This document shows, piece by piece, positions 43,364 to 54,664 of a stretch of 64,000 nt of DNA. The notes beneath the pieces are model-generated. The model had not been told where the DNA came from, made no database searches, and saw only the letters and a program-made list of their open reading frames with translations. Each line of letters starts with the position of its first letter. The first letter of the stretch is position 1. The position numbers and the translations under genes are program-made. Origin of the DNA: Philonthus cognatus (lineage: Eukaryota; Arthropoda; Insecta; Coleoptera; Staphylinidae); contig OW052250.1 in assembly GCA_932526585.2 (NCBI GenBank), positions 37,788,673 to 37,852,672 of the forward strand, read 5' to 3'.

Positions 43364-43934
43364 AGCTCTTTTATACTTCTATATCTTGACATTGTCATGG
43401 AGAAACAATACTTGGCAAATGGGACAATCTCGTCTTTGGTGTGTATTCTGGAGCCTAACTTGATCCAGGAGGTAGCAGTAGCAAATTGCGTTGTTGGTTC
43501 GACGTCTGTGTAAGAAATCGACCAGGAGCACCAAAAGCATGGAAAACTTAGACAATCGAATTTTGGGTTTCACAGGTTTCCCTTGACATTTGCTTTCCGA
43601 TTAATTTCAATACACTAAATCTTCTTTTTCAAAACTCTTCACTGGTTTCACATTTTCACGGATGAGGAACTTAAGAACTACGTCTTTCATAAAAGAGACG
43701 CACTTTTATTGTTAGGGCTACTAAATAAAGGACAGAACAAGCCGGTGTGGTTCCCTAACTCTAGGTATCCCGAGCGAAAGAGCTCAACACCTGAATTACA
43801 AATAAATACCATTCCCAAAGCTCAAAAGATAAAGGCTCGTTTGAACGACCCGCGTATAAAATGATAAGGTAAAATTAATTGGATTACTTAATATGGGTTG
43901 TTTAGTGAAGGCAATTATTAAAATGAAGTCCTAC

Positions 43935-44138
43935 CTGTATGTGAGTTTTGTAATAATATTTTGGACTACTAAATTGGTTTTTCTTCCCGGACGACTCTGA
44001 GAAGATGATGGTCTGTTCGAACAGGAAAACGTGGAGTTCCTTGTTCCTGCCTATTGAACCCTCCTTGCCGAACGAGTTATAGTCGGACACCGTCAGAGGC
44101 CCGTGTAGTAAGAGTTTTCCCTGAGCTGTGATTTTGCC
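43935..44138 (-). CDS. trio: trio exon 6: N-terminal part of GEF2 PH domain
   Basis: 68 codons, phase 0 at both ends. Acceptor AATTTTAG, then GKITAQGKLLLHGPL; donor CAG|GTAGGA. The PH strand pattern is clear: KITAQGKLLL, then ELHVFLFEQTIIFSES as in TRIO (RIFLFEQIVIFSE), then SSPKYYYKTHIQ. The PH domain follows the DH directly and supports exchange activity and membrane binding in the family. Confidence 0.95.
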
Positions 44139-44511
44139 CTAAAATTCATAAAAATTCAACACCGATTTCAGATAAGATTTTTCTTTACACAAAGATGTTG
44201 AAACAAAAAAACTCATTATAGTTCCATTTAGATGTTGCTTAACAAAAAAAGTAGATACTAATTTTCAGAAATACCCAAACATTTTCTGTTAAGCTAATAC
44301 AAGGATGTCCGTGGTTCGCATGCGGCTGCAAAACGTGTGTCAATGCGGCACCAACAAAATATGCCAAATATACCAAACTAAATTTTCAGGCTTTTGTAAA
44401 CTCGAAATTTTACTTCACATGCCACACGTGAATTTGATTTTGAGTAAAGTTGAAAATATATACTGCTGAGATGTGATGGGTCTTTTTTGTAAATATTTAA
44501 ATAATTATAAG

Positions 44512-44690
44512 AAACTTTTCCCGTTAAAGATATGATGATTTAAATATTAAAAATATGGAAGAGTGTCTCAAACTAAATGAATTCTACCTACAAATCTAGT
44601 TTGAGACACTATTCCATATTGTTAATACATAAATCATCATATCTTTAATAGGAAAAGTGCTATGATGGACACATCACCATTTTTTCATTG
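44512..44690. mobile_element. MITE with ATGGTGATGTGTCCATCAT terminus
   Basis: AAAGATATGATGATTTA and GAGTGTCTCAAACTA are inverted across the centre near 44585. The right end reads ATGATGGACACATCACCAT; the same end is found at 753-775 and 52598-52616, so the family is repeated. The left terminus is degenerate. Confidence 0.7.
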
Positions 44691-44923
44691 GTATCATGCT
44701 GTCCTTAACCCTAAGATAGGGGGGCCCGCCAGACATCCTGGCCTGGGGCCCGAGTTATGTGGGGGCTATGTGCCAGACTGATTGTGTATCTATCCCTTAG
44801 ATCTTCCTGTTATAATATAATATTGTGGATGTAAAGATAAACTAGAAAAACTAAAGCACTTCATGACGTCCTCGTTTAAAGCAACAATACGAAGACATAA
44901 AATGAACAAAAAAAGTAACTCAC

Positions 44924-45311
44924 ATCGTATCCCTGAAGCCTGCCGACGTCCATCATATCATTAGCAGCTTTCGGTACGACGGTCATCACGTGCAAGGCCT
45001 CTCGAAGCAGTTTCGCCTCGTGCTCGATTTTCGCCCGCTCTGTATATTTCAAAATATCCCTCAGCAACAATTGGTACTTCATTATCCTTTGCACCGGCTT
45101 GATCAGCAAATCACATATCTGCAACTTGTGTCCCAGCATGTTCCGCAACTCCTCGAAATAACCATCTAAATGTTCCGATACAATGAATTCCGAAACGGGC
45201 TTGTTCTTACAGTACACCACGTACATATGCAACCGACGTTCGTACCGCTTGAACAAATGTCCCAACTCGCCTGGTTGCTCTAAGCATTTATGTAGTTCTT
45301 TTACGAATATA
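44924..45311 (-). CDS. trio: trio exon 5: GEF2 DH domain, main part
   Basis: One base completes Asn, then 129 codons from IFVKELHKCLEQPGELG to VGRLQGYD. Acceptor TTTTCAG, donor GAT|GTGAGT. It contains the DH hallmark helix DLLIKPVQRIMKYQLLLRDI (conserved region 3) and RRLHMYVVYCKNKP. TRIO has RRLHMYIAYCQNKP and LLIKPVQRIMKYQLLL in the same places, with NDMMNVGRLQGFD at the end. Strongest family assignment in the window. Role: guanine nucleotide exchange on a Rho-type GTPase. Confidence 0.97.
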
Positions 45312-45529
45312 CTGAAAAGATAGTAAGGAATAATTCAAAATCTTAAATTACCATTGTTACATGGTGAAAATCAAACAAAAAATCCTGTAATTAACCACTT
45401 CATGTACATGCTCGTGATTGGCACGGGCGTTGCTTACAGGCAATTTTACACGCGCTCGTGTCTGTCACGGGCGCCGTTATATCTCCTTAACAAATATTAC
45501 CTGCTCGCTTTCGCTTCGAACTACATTTT

Positions 45530-45615
45530 TATCAAAAAATAATGTGATCGTTTTTTGACTAGAAATTCAAAAATAATGTGATCATTTTTTGACCAGAAAT
45601 TAAAAATTATTGTGT
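45530..45615. repeat. Tandem repeat, about 36-bp unit, two and a half copies
   Basis: CAAAAATAATGTGATC[A/G]TTTTTTGAC[T/C]AGAAATT repeated in the intron between trio exons 4 and 5. Confidence 0.8.
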
Positions 45616-45694
45616 GCATGAAGTGGATAATGAAACGCAGATTTTTTTTAAACCTTGAAGTTACAAAATAAATATATAAATTGTGAATACTTAC

Positions 45695-46086
45695 TTCCTA
45701 TGAAAATCATATATATTTTCAATATTTCCAAACACCATCTTATCCTTCCCACTCTTCAAATCCTCGGGCATCGGCACCACACAATTTCCATCACGCATCT
45801 CACTTATATAACCGTTAACAATTAAAGCTAAATCCTCCACGTATTTCTCCTCAGTCTCAATCAACTCCTGCAGAACATACATCCGCTTCTCCAGATGCGG
45901 TTCGGCAGCGTTCTCGCCCTCATCCGTCATATCGTTACCCTCGTCGCCGCTGTGGTGACTCAACCCCAGCTCATTCGAAGAGCACTGCGCCAGAGCGTCC
46001 TCGACCGCACTGTCCGTGTCCGTTTGCGTTTCGTTCTTGGCGTCCCTGAACAACGATATTCGCTCTTGGTTTTCGGTGTGTTGCTC
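45695..46086 (-). CDS. trio: trio exon 4: acidic linker and start of GEF2 DH domain
   Basis: 130 codons plus two bases; acceptor TTTTCAG, then EQHTENQERIS; donor AGGAA|GTAAGT. The first 65 residues are acidic and probably disordered (SAVEDALAQCSS, SGDEGNDMTDEGE). The DH begins near residue 232 with RMYVLQELIETEEKYVEDL, then KDKMVFGNIENIYDFHR; TRIO has YVLQELVETERDYVRDL and KIVFGNIHQIYDWHR. Residues in the VLQEL..TE.KYV helix form conserved region 1, which contacts the GTPase. Confidence 0.95.
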
Positions 46087-46847
46087 CTGAAAAGGTGTAA
46101 ATGTTGCGAGTTTCAGGTGGGTTTTTGTTAAGTGTGGAGATGAAAGATGATCACACCATGCACTACTAAAATATGTGAATGTAGGTTCGCCAGATTAGAT
46201 TAGATTACTTGAGAATAAATTAGTTTTCTATTAATTTTATTATCGGTTTGTTATTTATACTTAAGTTATATTGAGCGATAAATACTTAATCAATGTTGTT
46301 GACTTGCGATTTTATTGGTGCAGATATTTTCAATTCGCTATCAAATTAATTTGTTGCCGGATTAAAAATGATTTAAAGCTTCCAATGTCTTGACATATTT
46401 CGCAAAATAGTACACGTGAATGGTGATACGGAACCGCAATAAAACGAGAAGTTATTCTAAATCGGATGAAAGATCATATTATTCCGATTTAGATGGAGTT
46501 ATTGTTTTGGTTCAGTCCCGCATAAAAGATTCTGTTTGGTTATATTACCGATGATTTGAAAGTTCCAACGATTTATAAAACATGGTATTTTTTGCCCAAT
46601 AATATGAAAGATGATGACGAAAACCAGAATGGAACAATTTCATACGAAACCAAATCGAAATTATCAATCAATTTAAACTGGTAAAAAACCTCCCACGAAA
46701 ACGGTGGGTGATACTCGGAATCAGGAGGTCATTTTGCATAAGAATCAGTAGGAATTATGTCAGGGCTTGATTTTTTTTGCAGACCAGTATTTGTGTATAA
46801 GTCTAAAATTGAAGTAACAACCATGTAGCTTTAGCAAAGGTGCTACC

Positions 46848-47012
46848 AAAATAGATGTGAGCATCATCAGGGATTTGCCCACCTCAGTAATACTGGACTC
46901 TCTAGACAAGGTTGAGCTCAGGATGGGTGACCCGTAGTGGGAGGCAGCACAATGGGCCTAATGAGGTCTAAGTGCAGTGCAGCAATGCGCACTCCCCCTT
47001 ATACCAGATACC
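46848..47012 (+). mobile_element. 3' end of LINE family A
   Basis: Matches the end of the 48038-49920 element: GGGATTTGCCCACCTC, then TTGAGCTCAGGATGGGTGA, then AATGGGCCTAATGAGGTCTAAG. It ends with a short TACCAGATACCAGATAG tail. About 165 bp, 5' truncated. Confidence 0.8.
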
Positions 47013-47741
47013 AGATAGATTGAGCATCCTATTTTTAGTATTACAGATCTGTAATCTTCTGAACTGAAGGAATGACAATTCCTCAGTAAAAGTTCTTCTA
47101 CAAAATATACGCGTATTACAGTTTTCAAATACAAAGGCAATTTTGGTAAATTATCTATTATAGCTTGGTTATATTAACAAATTTGATTTTTGTTTATTCG
47201 TTGGAGGGTCTCTAAACGCCCTGGATGTCAGAAAGCTACCTACTCTATTTAGCGATTAGGCACTTGTGTATAATTAAGTGAGAAATCAATTAAAGATAAT
47301 CTAATGGTATTAAACTAGGAACCAATAATTGTTTGCAATCAAAACAAGCTTACAAATACGAATCCACCAAACGAACACAGAAACATTTTCAACTGATAGT
47401 GTCAGTACCTAAAATATAGTGAAATTTGGGAGAGATGTCCTATGACTCATTGATGTGGAATGTGTGGTTCAAATTTTTTAGAGAGTATGTCGACAGTTGT
47501 ATCTGCAACGACTTTTCCTAGTTGTGTCAAATTTTGACTTACATGACAATGTCATACTGTTTAGGTCGCGAGCATATTAGTGTTCTTTCTTTTAGTAAAG
47601 CTTTAAATCATAATTTCTTGTGAATTTTGTTCATTTGAGTATACATATCCCAATTACGTGTTGTAGGTTTTTAAATATTCGTTGTTTTCTTAAAAGAGGT
47701 CAATTTGAAGTTTAAACGAGTGTTTTCCACTCCCAGGTTAA

Positions 47742-47792
47742 GCATGAAGTAAAATTTCGAGTTTAGAAAAGCCTGAAAATTTTACTTCATGC
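47742..47792. repeat. Hairpin-family repeat, loop-deleted copy
   Basis: The left arm runs to GCCTGAAAATTTTACTTCATGC, so most of the right arm is deleted by a jump between two AAATTTT strings. Such deletions are expected from replication slippage across a hairpin. Confidence 0.88.
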
Positions 47793-47874
47793 ACCACGCG
47801 TATAAGACACTGATTTTAAGCGAAGTTTACTCGTTCACAATATTTCAGTGCTTTCAGTGTTTAATACGCGTGGC

Positions 47875-47995
47875 GCATGAAGTAAGATTTCGAGTTTAGA
47901 AAAGCCTGAAAATTTGGTTTGGCCGTGTAGGGCTTCGCGCTCTGCACCCAAACCAAATTTTCATGTTTTTCTAAACTCGAAATTTTACTTCATGC
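47875..47995. repeat. Hairpin-family repeat, copy
   Basis: Arms as usual; loop GCCGTGTAGGGCTTCGCGCT with several mismatches. Right flank CTTAGTCTGGGAGTGG. Confidence 0.92.
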
Positions 47996-48134
47996 TTAGT
48001 CTGGGAGTGGAAAACAAAAGCTTCAAATTTCAAATTTAACTCAAGAAACGCGCTTAACAAGCGTGGAGTACCATCTAAAATGTGGGACTGGATTGGCAAT
48101 GCACTGGCCAACCGTATAGTCACAGTAGAACAGG

Positions 48135-48398
48135 GTGGGAAACGGATCACCTGTAAAATTGACAGAGGCTGTCCTACTATGGAACATGATTCTGGACAGC
48201 CTTCTCGAACAACTTCAGCAACTAGGCTTCTGTGTGACAGCCTGTGCTGATGATCTAGCCATGATTGTAAGTGGCAAATTCGAAGACATTCTATGCAACC
48301 AAATGCAAGGAGCTCTAAATACAGTTTCGCGGTGGTGCAATGATCACTCTCTATCGGTAAACCCTACCAAGACGGAGATGGTCATGTTCACCAAGTAA
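48135..48398 (+). pseudogene. Reverse transcriptase fragment (LINE family A)
   Basis: LLWNMILDSLLEQLQQLGF then TACADDLAMIVSGKFE with the catalytic ADD in place of YADD, then WCNDHSLSVNPTKTEMVMF, the typical post-catalytic palm segment. The upstream motif (RGCP, normally followed by QGG) is in another frame at about 48165, so there is a frameshift just before. Ends at TAA in the thumb. Confidence 0.8.
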
Positions 48399-48943
48399 AG
48401 AACGGTGACGAAAAGAGCACCAACATTATTGAATACGATGCTGCAGTACAGCGATAAGGTGAGATACCTGGGCATCACTCTCGACAGGAAACTGAGCTGG
48501 AAAAAGCACATCGACATCAAAACAAAGCTATAAGGGCAAAACAGACAAAGCCATAAGGGCAAAACAGACAATGCCGTCGGGCAGTGGGGAAAACACGGGG
48601 GTTGAAACCACGCACGACGATGTGGTTATACACAGCCATCATAAGGCACATGCTAACATACGGAGCTTTAGTTTGGTGGCCCAGGACCAAACAGCTAACT
48701 ACGAGGAAGCGACTCTCGCAAGTGTAGCGGGCAGTCTGTCTAAGCATAACAAGCGCTATGCACACTACTCCAACGATGGCGATGGAAGTCATGCTATGCC
48801 TTCCGCCACTTGATATTCACGTGGAGATGGAGGCCGTGGCGACCATACCTTGCCTTCAAGGCAGTGGGATCTGGAACAGTAACCGCTGTGGGGAAGTCAG
48901 AGGACACCTCTGGAGGAGTGTCTGCAAAGGCATACCTCTTTTA

Positions 48944-49513
48944 GAGGCTGGCACTGACTACTGTAGACCAACACTCATTCCGAATGCACCCTACACGGTT
49001 ACCATTCAACCCACTAAACAAATGAGAGAGTCGGCCATAAGGATCTACACAGATGAATCCAAAAGGCTGGATAGATCAGGGATCGGAGTCTTCTTCAGGA
49101 CCCTGAAAATCCAAACAAAGGTCCCGATGGAAGAGCATGCCACCGTCACAGAAGTAGAGACGATGGGTAAAACACTTGCGGCTGAGAACATCATAAACCG
49201 CAAAGTGTCAAATGAAGCCATACTGATCCTAACGGACAGCAGGCAAACGCTACTGTCTCTGAATAAATCACATACAACTTTAGAGACAACATTAGAGTGC
49301 CACAGAAAGCTCAGGCAAGCAGCAATGTATAACAACATTGAAGTCTGCTGGGTAAAGGGGCACGACTTGAACACAGGTAACACGAGAGCTGACGCACTGC
49401 CAAGAGCAGCGGCTGAGATAGATATTCACTCACTGGAGCCGCTAGTGCGCCTTGCGCCTCTGTCCCTGTGCAATATGGTACAAAGCAACGCGCTGGAGAA
49501 AAAAGCTCTATAA
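48944..49513 (+). pseudogene. RNase H domain (LINE family A)
   Basis: The RNase H core shows IRIYTDESKRLDRSGIGVFF (first Asp), ETMGKTLAAENI (Glu), ILTDSRQTLLSL (Asp), and VCWVKGHDLNTGNTRADALPR (final Asp). The order and spacing match LINE-type RNase H. It removes the RNA template in the family. The frame is open here but damaged upstream and at the TAA near 49513. Confidence 0.82.
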
Positions 49514-49562
49514 GGAAACACTATAGTATCCCAACGAGAGATCAGCGAAACAGTACCTGCAG

Positions 49563-49838
49563 TTGACCGGGAGGAACCTTAGGCGCATAACTGCCCCCCT
49601 GACTGCGCACTGCGGGCTAAACGCACACTTATACAGGATGGGGATAGTTGACTCTCCATCCTGCAGAGAGTGTAACATGGAAGACGAGACTGCCGGACAC
49701 ATTCTCAGCGATTGCCCCGCACTCTCGTCAACTAGAGGCTCCTTACTGGGTGAAAGATGGCCTACAATGGCCTACATAAGGGATCTACCCACCTCGACTT
49801 TGCTAGACTACCTAAACCAGGTAGGCTGGCTGAGCTGA
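49563..49838 (+). pseudogene. LINE C-terminal zinc-binding segment
   Basis: CGLNAHLYRMGIVDSPSCRE with CNMEDETAGHILSDCPAL forms the C-x2-C-...-H-x4-C pattern of the terminal knuckle found after RNase H or RT in R1/jockey-type elements. It ends LLDYLNQVGWLS, TGA, then the 3' untranslated region. Confidence 0.8.
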
Positions 49839-49920
49839 GGCTGGGTAATCGACAAGAGGAAGTACAATAGGCCTAATGAGGCCTAAGTGCAGTGTAGAAA
49901 TGTGCGCTCCCCAAAGAACC

Positions 49921-50567
49921 AGAACGAGAATTGTACAGGCAGTCCATGGGTTAGGAAATTTAGGAAACCAAATTATGATTGAAAGAAAGTCTTACAGATG
50001 ACATCTCCATTAGCAATTTCATTATTAATCAGTTATAATAATTCTAAATTTAAAGTACGCTATCAATTGATAGTTTTCATTATTACATTTAAACGGAAAA
50101 TCCTCCTAGATTCCAAAAACTGAATCCTTGATTCCATTATTTGAGGTCCAAATAATTACGTTAAACTGTATATCTGTATATTTGTCTGATAATACTAATA
50201 GAATATGATGGAGATTTGTTTCTACTGATGTTGTCTTGCTACAGTTGGAGGGCTAGCGTAAACCAAAAAACTTTATAAACACACTGGAATTGTACTGGAA
50301 AAGTTTGATAAACATTGAGCAAAAATACAGATCTTTCACTATATTCTTTGGAATATGGTGGATTTATACTTGTAGAATTCGACATTTTATCTTTAATTAA
50401 ATCTGGCAACTCTACTTAAATAAAAAAAATAATCCAATACTACTAGTACATAAGAGTGCAATAATTATAAAATAAAAAAAGTGTAAAATATCAACATTTA
50501 TACATCATGCTGCACACTGGAAAATATATAAAAATACGTTAAAGCTGTAAAGAAAAATTATTCGCAC
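49921..50567. other. Intron stretch, nothing recognised
   Basis: AT-rich trio intron between exons 3 and 4; no gene or delimited repeat. Confidence 0.4.
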
Positions 50568-50651
50568 CATTCGCTCCTTCACTATCTGCTCAATCTCCGC
50601 TAAATCAGCAGATGTAGCTCCTTCTAATGATTTCAATGTTAAACTAGACAC
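50568..50651 (-). CDS. trio: trio exon 3: short pre-DH linker exon
   Basis: 28 codons, VSSLTLKSLEGATS then ADLAEIEQIVKERM, phase 0 both sides, after acceptor CTCTTAG. It matches the TRIO segment with SAAELVSAIEELVKSKM just upstream of the DH domain. The donor ATG|GTGCGA is weak; reading three more bases gives V before CGA. Support comes from homology and phase. Confidence 0.78.
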
Positions 50652-50734
50652 CTAAGAGAGAGGATGAAATAGAATAGTTTGTACATATTTAAAGAAATGT
50701 TTCCAAAATTGATCAACTTAAAAGGTAAACTCAC

Positions 50735-50965
50735 TCTTTTGCAGGGGTTCTCCTCGATGGTAGGGACGGATGACGGGGGGCCTCCAGTTACTAAAATTGG
50801 TTCTTGTATTGGCTTCATGGGCGGCGGTAATTCCACTTCATCGTCGACGTCCTCTCCACCTCCATTCGCCAACTCGGGATTAATCCTGGCGTTCCTGATT
50901 GTGGACCTCTCTTCGTCATCTTCACCCTCAGATACGGACGGCTTGTTGCCCATTTCTGATGGCAT
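50735..50965 (-). CDS. trio: trio exon 2: acidic/proline linker
   Basis: 77 codons, MPSEMGNKPSVSEGEDDEE at the start and SSVPTIEENPCKR at the end; acceptor GATGTAG, donor AGA|GTGAGT, phase 0 both ends. Contains ELPPPMKPIQEPI; TRIO has VPLPPPMAIQQ in the equivalent place between the SH3 and DH2. The linker is likely disordered. The first codon is ATG by chance or could serve as an internal start. Confidence 0.82.
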
Positions 50966-52009
50966 CTACATCGACAGAAAAAGCGAGCGTTGTTTAAGCG
51001 AAACCCAAACGGAATCGACGTAAATTAAGGCCGGATGGCGATAACGAAACAAAACCGCAGAACTACTACTTAAATGTAATTTATATATCTGTTAATAAAA
51101 AATTCCGACCCAGAATGGTAAGGCGATTACCGCACTGATACCGCGCGAACATTGATTTATAAGTGGATTGTAAACTATTCTTCCGGTACGGATGAAAATA
51201 AACGAATAACTATTCTCAAATGCGATTTAATATTACAATATGCGCGGGCTTTTACTGTGACCTTGACTAAATGTAAACCTAGCGAATTACACACTGAAAA
51301 AAACTTGTTTATACCGCGAAAAGGTGCTTCTCTCTTTATCTAACTTAAGTGGCGTTATGTAATAAGCGCACACTACAATAGAACTGTGTTTATGCTTATT
51401 TTTAATATGGCTGAATTACAGTCTAAATATTATTGGAATTTAAATTAATCACGCACTCATTGGTGTGATTTATTTGTAGGTAATTTATCAATTATAGATT
51501 GGGTATGAAAAATAAAATCTGATTATAATTATAAGTATACAATAAAATAATTAATAAAATCAGTGATTCGATTAATACTTAGAAACAAATCAAATAATAA
51601 CTGAAAATAAAGCTGAGTTAGATATACAGGGTCAGGGCCGGATCATGGCATAGACAAATGAAACAATTGTCTAGGGCCCGGTTTTTATGGGGGCTTGATG
51701 AAACCGCCCACTTTAAAAAAATAATTATTTTATTTCGCAATATAAGTAAAAGTTTAAGATTTACAGTCAGGTAAATGAAATTCGTTTTCCTCATCACCTC
51801 GACAATATTAGGAATAATTTAACTATTCCTCGGCAGAAAACTACAAAAATGTCATTAAGATAAAATTATACATTTCTATGTACTTATAAGGGAATACACA
51901 GCCAAAGAAATTATTTAATAACACAGACAATTAAATCATTTAATAATGCTGTTATTTGAATCAAGTTTTTTTCTATAATAAAACAAATCTAGGAATTTAT
52001 TACAATAAA
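50966..52009. other. Intron stretch with a hAT-like end
   Basis: Part of the 9.4-kb intron between trio exons 1 and 2. Near 51635 CAGGGCCGGATCATGG is a plausible hAT-type terminus with AATTGTCTAGGGCCC nearby; no second end was found. Otherwise AT-rich. Confidence 0.4.
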
Positions 52010-52370
52010 TATACAGGGTGTCCGTATTTCGACAAATGTATGGGGATGAGTTATTTGAAAAGCTAGAGAGCTAAATTGGGACAAAATTGCGTATTTTAGA
52101 GCGTAACAATAATCTAAAAACAATTTTGAAATATCTTCTTTTGTTTACGAGATATCAACAAAAAACTCTTCTTTTGAAAAATCGTTTTTATTTTTTTATT
52201 CAAAAAATATACTGAATCTGGACATTTAGAACTTTGCCAATATACAGGCACTTTTTAATGAGAAATGTAGTAGCTTATTTTGTTTTAAGATAACTATAAC
52301 ATTTACCGGGGAACGATAGTCAACTTTTGTTTTTTTTATGGGGGCCATTTTAGATTTTCATATTTTTTGA
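52010..52370 (+). mobile_element. MITE, same family as 10798-11194
   Basis: TACAGGGTGTCCGTATTTCG starts it; shared strings with the other copy include GCACTTTTTAATGAG, AAGATAACTATAACATTTAC and CAACTTTTGTTTTT. Non-coding. Confidence 0.75.
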
Positions 52371-52836
52371 AAGAATATTTTTTTCTGAACTCAGTGATGT
52401 ATCACACTTATAATTTATTTTAGATTTGATATTTAAAATTACAATATTATCATTTTTGCAAAGAGTGCCTTGGAAACAATGACGTCATATCTATTAATCA
52501 ATAAAATATTGACAGTCAATTAGTGTTACCAGTCAAAATCAATTAATAACTGTAATAATAATAAGTATCGATTATCATACAAAACATTAAGTAAAAAAAT
52601 GGTGATGTGTCCATCATAGCACTTTCCTCATTTAAGGTATGATGACTTAAATATCAACAGTATGGAAAAGTTGCACAAACAAAATTTGTTCTACTTTTAC
52701 TATTATTATTCCAAAACTATTTAGAAAAAAGTACTCCTTGCAATTTGCGCTACATCTCAATAAATATTGGTGACCATCACATCTAAGCGTTATATATTTT
52801 TAACTTTACTGTAAATCAGTAGTTTATACGCGTGGC

Positions 52837-52954
52837 GCATGAAGTAAAATTTCGAGTTTAGAAAAGCCCCGTGAAAATTTGTCGAGGGTCGCTGCGCGAC
52901 CCTCGACAAATTTTCTACGCGGGGCTTTTCTAAACTCGAAATTTTACTTCATGC
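52837..52954. repeat. Hairpin-family repeat, GTCGAGGGTCGC subfamily
   Basis: Inner stem CCCCGTGAAAATTTGTCGAG / CTCGACAAATTTTCTACGCG around GGTCGCTGCGCGACC. The outer arms are those of the other copies. Left neighbour TTTATACGCGTGGC, right neighbour TTAGTCTAGGAGTGG. Confidence 0.93.
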
Positions 52955-53296
52955 TTAGTCTAGGAGTGGAAGACACTCATTACTTTAAAATACATCACAA
53001 CTTTTTGTCAGTTTTATTAACTAAAATTAATTTTGATTCCTAAAAAAAGGGAAATAAATGTTAATTTATCCGCTTCGTTACGCGGCAAAGTCAAATTTGG
53101 AATGGTCCGTCCCTTCTAGCTACATCACTAAGAAAAAACATATTTAAAATAATGCAAATTAAATTTATCAGCTTGGATATTTTTATCTTTTGTCTCAATG
53201 TCTTTATTTACCTTTGTCGTGCATTTGTTTGTTTCTATTGTAATATTTTATTTAAGCAAATAGTTAAATTCATCACTGATAACACTCACTTTTTAA

Positions 53297-53349
53297 TATG
53301 GTTATAAATCATCTTGGTAAAATACCAAGATGATTTATAACCGTATTAT
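53297..53349. repeat. Short perfect-type hairpin, 24-bp arms
   Basis: AATATGGTTATAAATCATCT / AGATGATTTATAACCGTATT with TGGTAAAATACCA at the tip. One mismatch. Function unknown. Confidence 0.8.
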
Positions 53350-53596
53350 TTAACTACCACTTCCTACTAAAACATCAATATTAGTTTAGATTTTAAAATG
53401 AATACAGAATGTTTTTACAATGGAAACGTTATTTTTTAATCCGCAGAGTAAGATTGCATTTAGATTAATCCATTTTTTAAATTACAAATAGTGACATGTA
53501 GAATTGTAAGTGCTGATTATATTAATTCGCCAATGAATCCAATTTTGAAAATAAAAACATATGCAGGGAATTTTTTTTTAAACATATCCCTGTGTA

Positions 53597-53773
53597 CAAG
53601 GCCGGAGCCAGGGGGGGATAAGGGGGTTTACCCCCCCGCGGAAATTTTCAAAATGTTAAATTTATGTATGTAAAAGCGGCCCTGAAAGAGCAAAAACAAT
53701 ATTTTTATCAGTAGGGGGGAGGGTTACGAAATTTGTTTATCCCCCCCGATTTTTTTTTCTAGCTACGGCCTTG
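53597..53773. mobile_element. hAT-type MITE inserted in a foldback flank, 8-bp duplication
   Basis: Begins CAAGGCCGGAGCC and ends CTACGGCCTTG; the exact 8-bp CCTGTGTA is on both sides (53589-53596, 53774-53781). Joining the flanks gives the continuous hairpin-family flank ATATCCCTGTGTATATGCTG. Interior has GGGGGG and CCCCCC runs in opposite orientation. Confidence 0.88.
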
Positions 53774-53861
53774 CCTGTGTATATGCTGTAAATTGTTCAG
53801 GCATTCGTTGTCTTTTAAAAACCTTCAATTTAAAGTACGAGTGTTTCCACTCCTCAGTTAA

Positions 53862-53959
53862 GCATAAAGCAAAATTTCGAGTCCAGAAGAGCCTGAAAGT
53901 TTGGTACGCGAGCATATCAAATTTTCAGGCTTTTCTAAACTCGAAATTTTACTTCATGC
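53862..53959. repeat. Hairpin-family repeat, decayed copy
   Basis: Left arm GCATAAAGCAAAATTTCGAG with several changes; loop shortened to GGTACGCGAGCATATC; right arm intact. Follows the CGAGTGTTTCCACTCCTCAG flank. Confidence 0.88.
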
Positions 53960-54664
53960 GCCATGCATCTTAATCACTTAAAGTGAAGTTCAAAATACAC
54001 TTGTTTGATTTCATATTATTAAGCGCCTGTATTGCAATAACGCAACTTTTTTTTAAAATTATTAAGTAAATAAGTTAATTTCATACATTGCATTATTTAA
54101 GTTGAGAATGTGTGAAGAAAAATTTTAATATTTTGTTATTTAAATATTTGGATTATTACTCGTTCTAAAAGTGTATTTCTAAAATTTCGAGTTTAGAAAA
54201 CCCTGAATATTTATTGTGAATCTTACATAAAAACGTATTATACCGGGTGTTCGATAAAAAAACGCCCAACGCCATAACTCTGTTTTTTATTAACCGATTT
54301 GAATAAACTAAAAACAAACAACACAATGACAGCTTATTAAAACAAGCGTTAGTGGGTGAATAGTTAAACCTATGCTAGTAAAAAAATTTAAAAAAATTAC
54401 AGTAATTTTATATTTCTTTAAAATTAACTTCATTGCCAAATAATTCTCAACTTAAATGTATTAAATGGCTTATATGCAGCCTTTTCTTATTTTTTGTATT
54501 AGACATTGTTTTTTTGAATCCAAATATGCCCAAAGTGTTGATTTTAATTTAATATTTATGCCAGAAAATAATAACAATAATTTTTGTTCACGTGATTTTT
54601 TTGGCAATAAATGTAGTCTGCCTTGGAAAAAAAACTGAATCGAAAAATCTCATTTATTGGAAAG

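Larger units (their letters stand above)
47417..48037. mobile_element. Composite foldback element, right end cut by a LINE
   Basis: Same left segment as 17938 (GGGAGAGATGTCCTATGACT), then a collapsed 51-bp hairpin (47742-47792), the spacer, a full hairpin (47875-47995) and a short right flank ending at about 48037, where LINE sequence starts. Confidence 0.8.
48038..49920 (+). mobile_element. APE-type non-LTR retrotransposon with RNase H, 5' truncated relic
   Basis: Starts abruptly inside the reverse transcriptase and reaches the common 3' end (ATAGGCCTAATGAGGCCTAA ... CGCTCCCCAAAGAACC). Coding segments in order are RT (LLWNMILDSLL, CADDLAMIVSGKFE), thumb, RNase H and a C-terminal zinc-knuckle-like segment; stops and shifts break the frame. 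RNase H after the RT points to the I, R1 or LOA group. Relatives in the window: 5760-7205, 46848-47012, 13074-13119. Confidence 0.85.
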
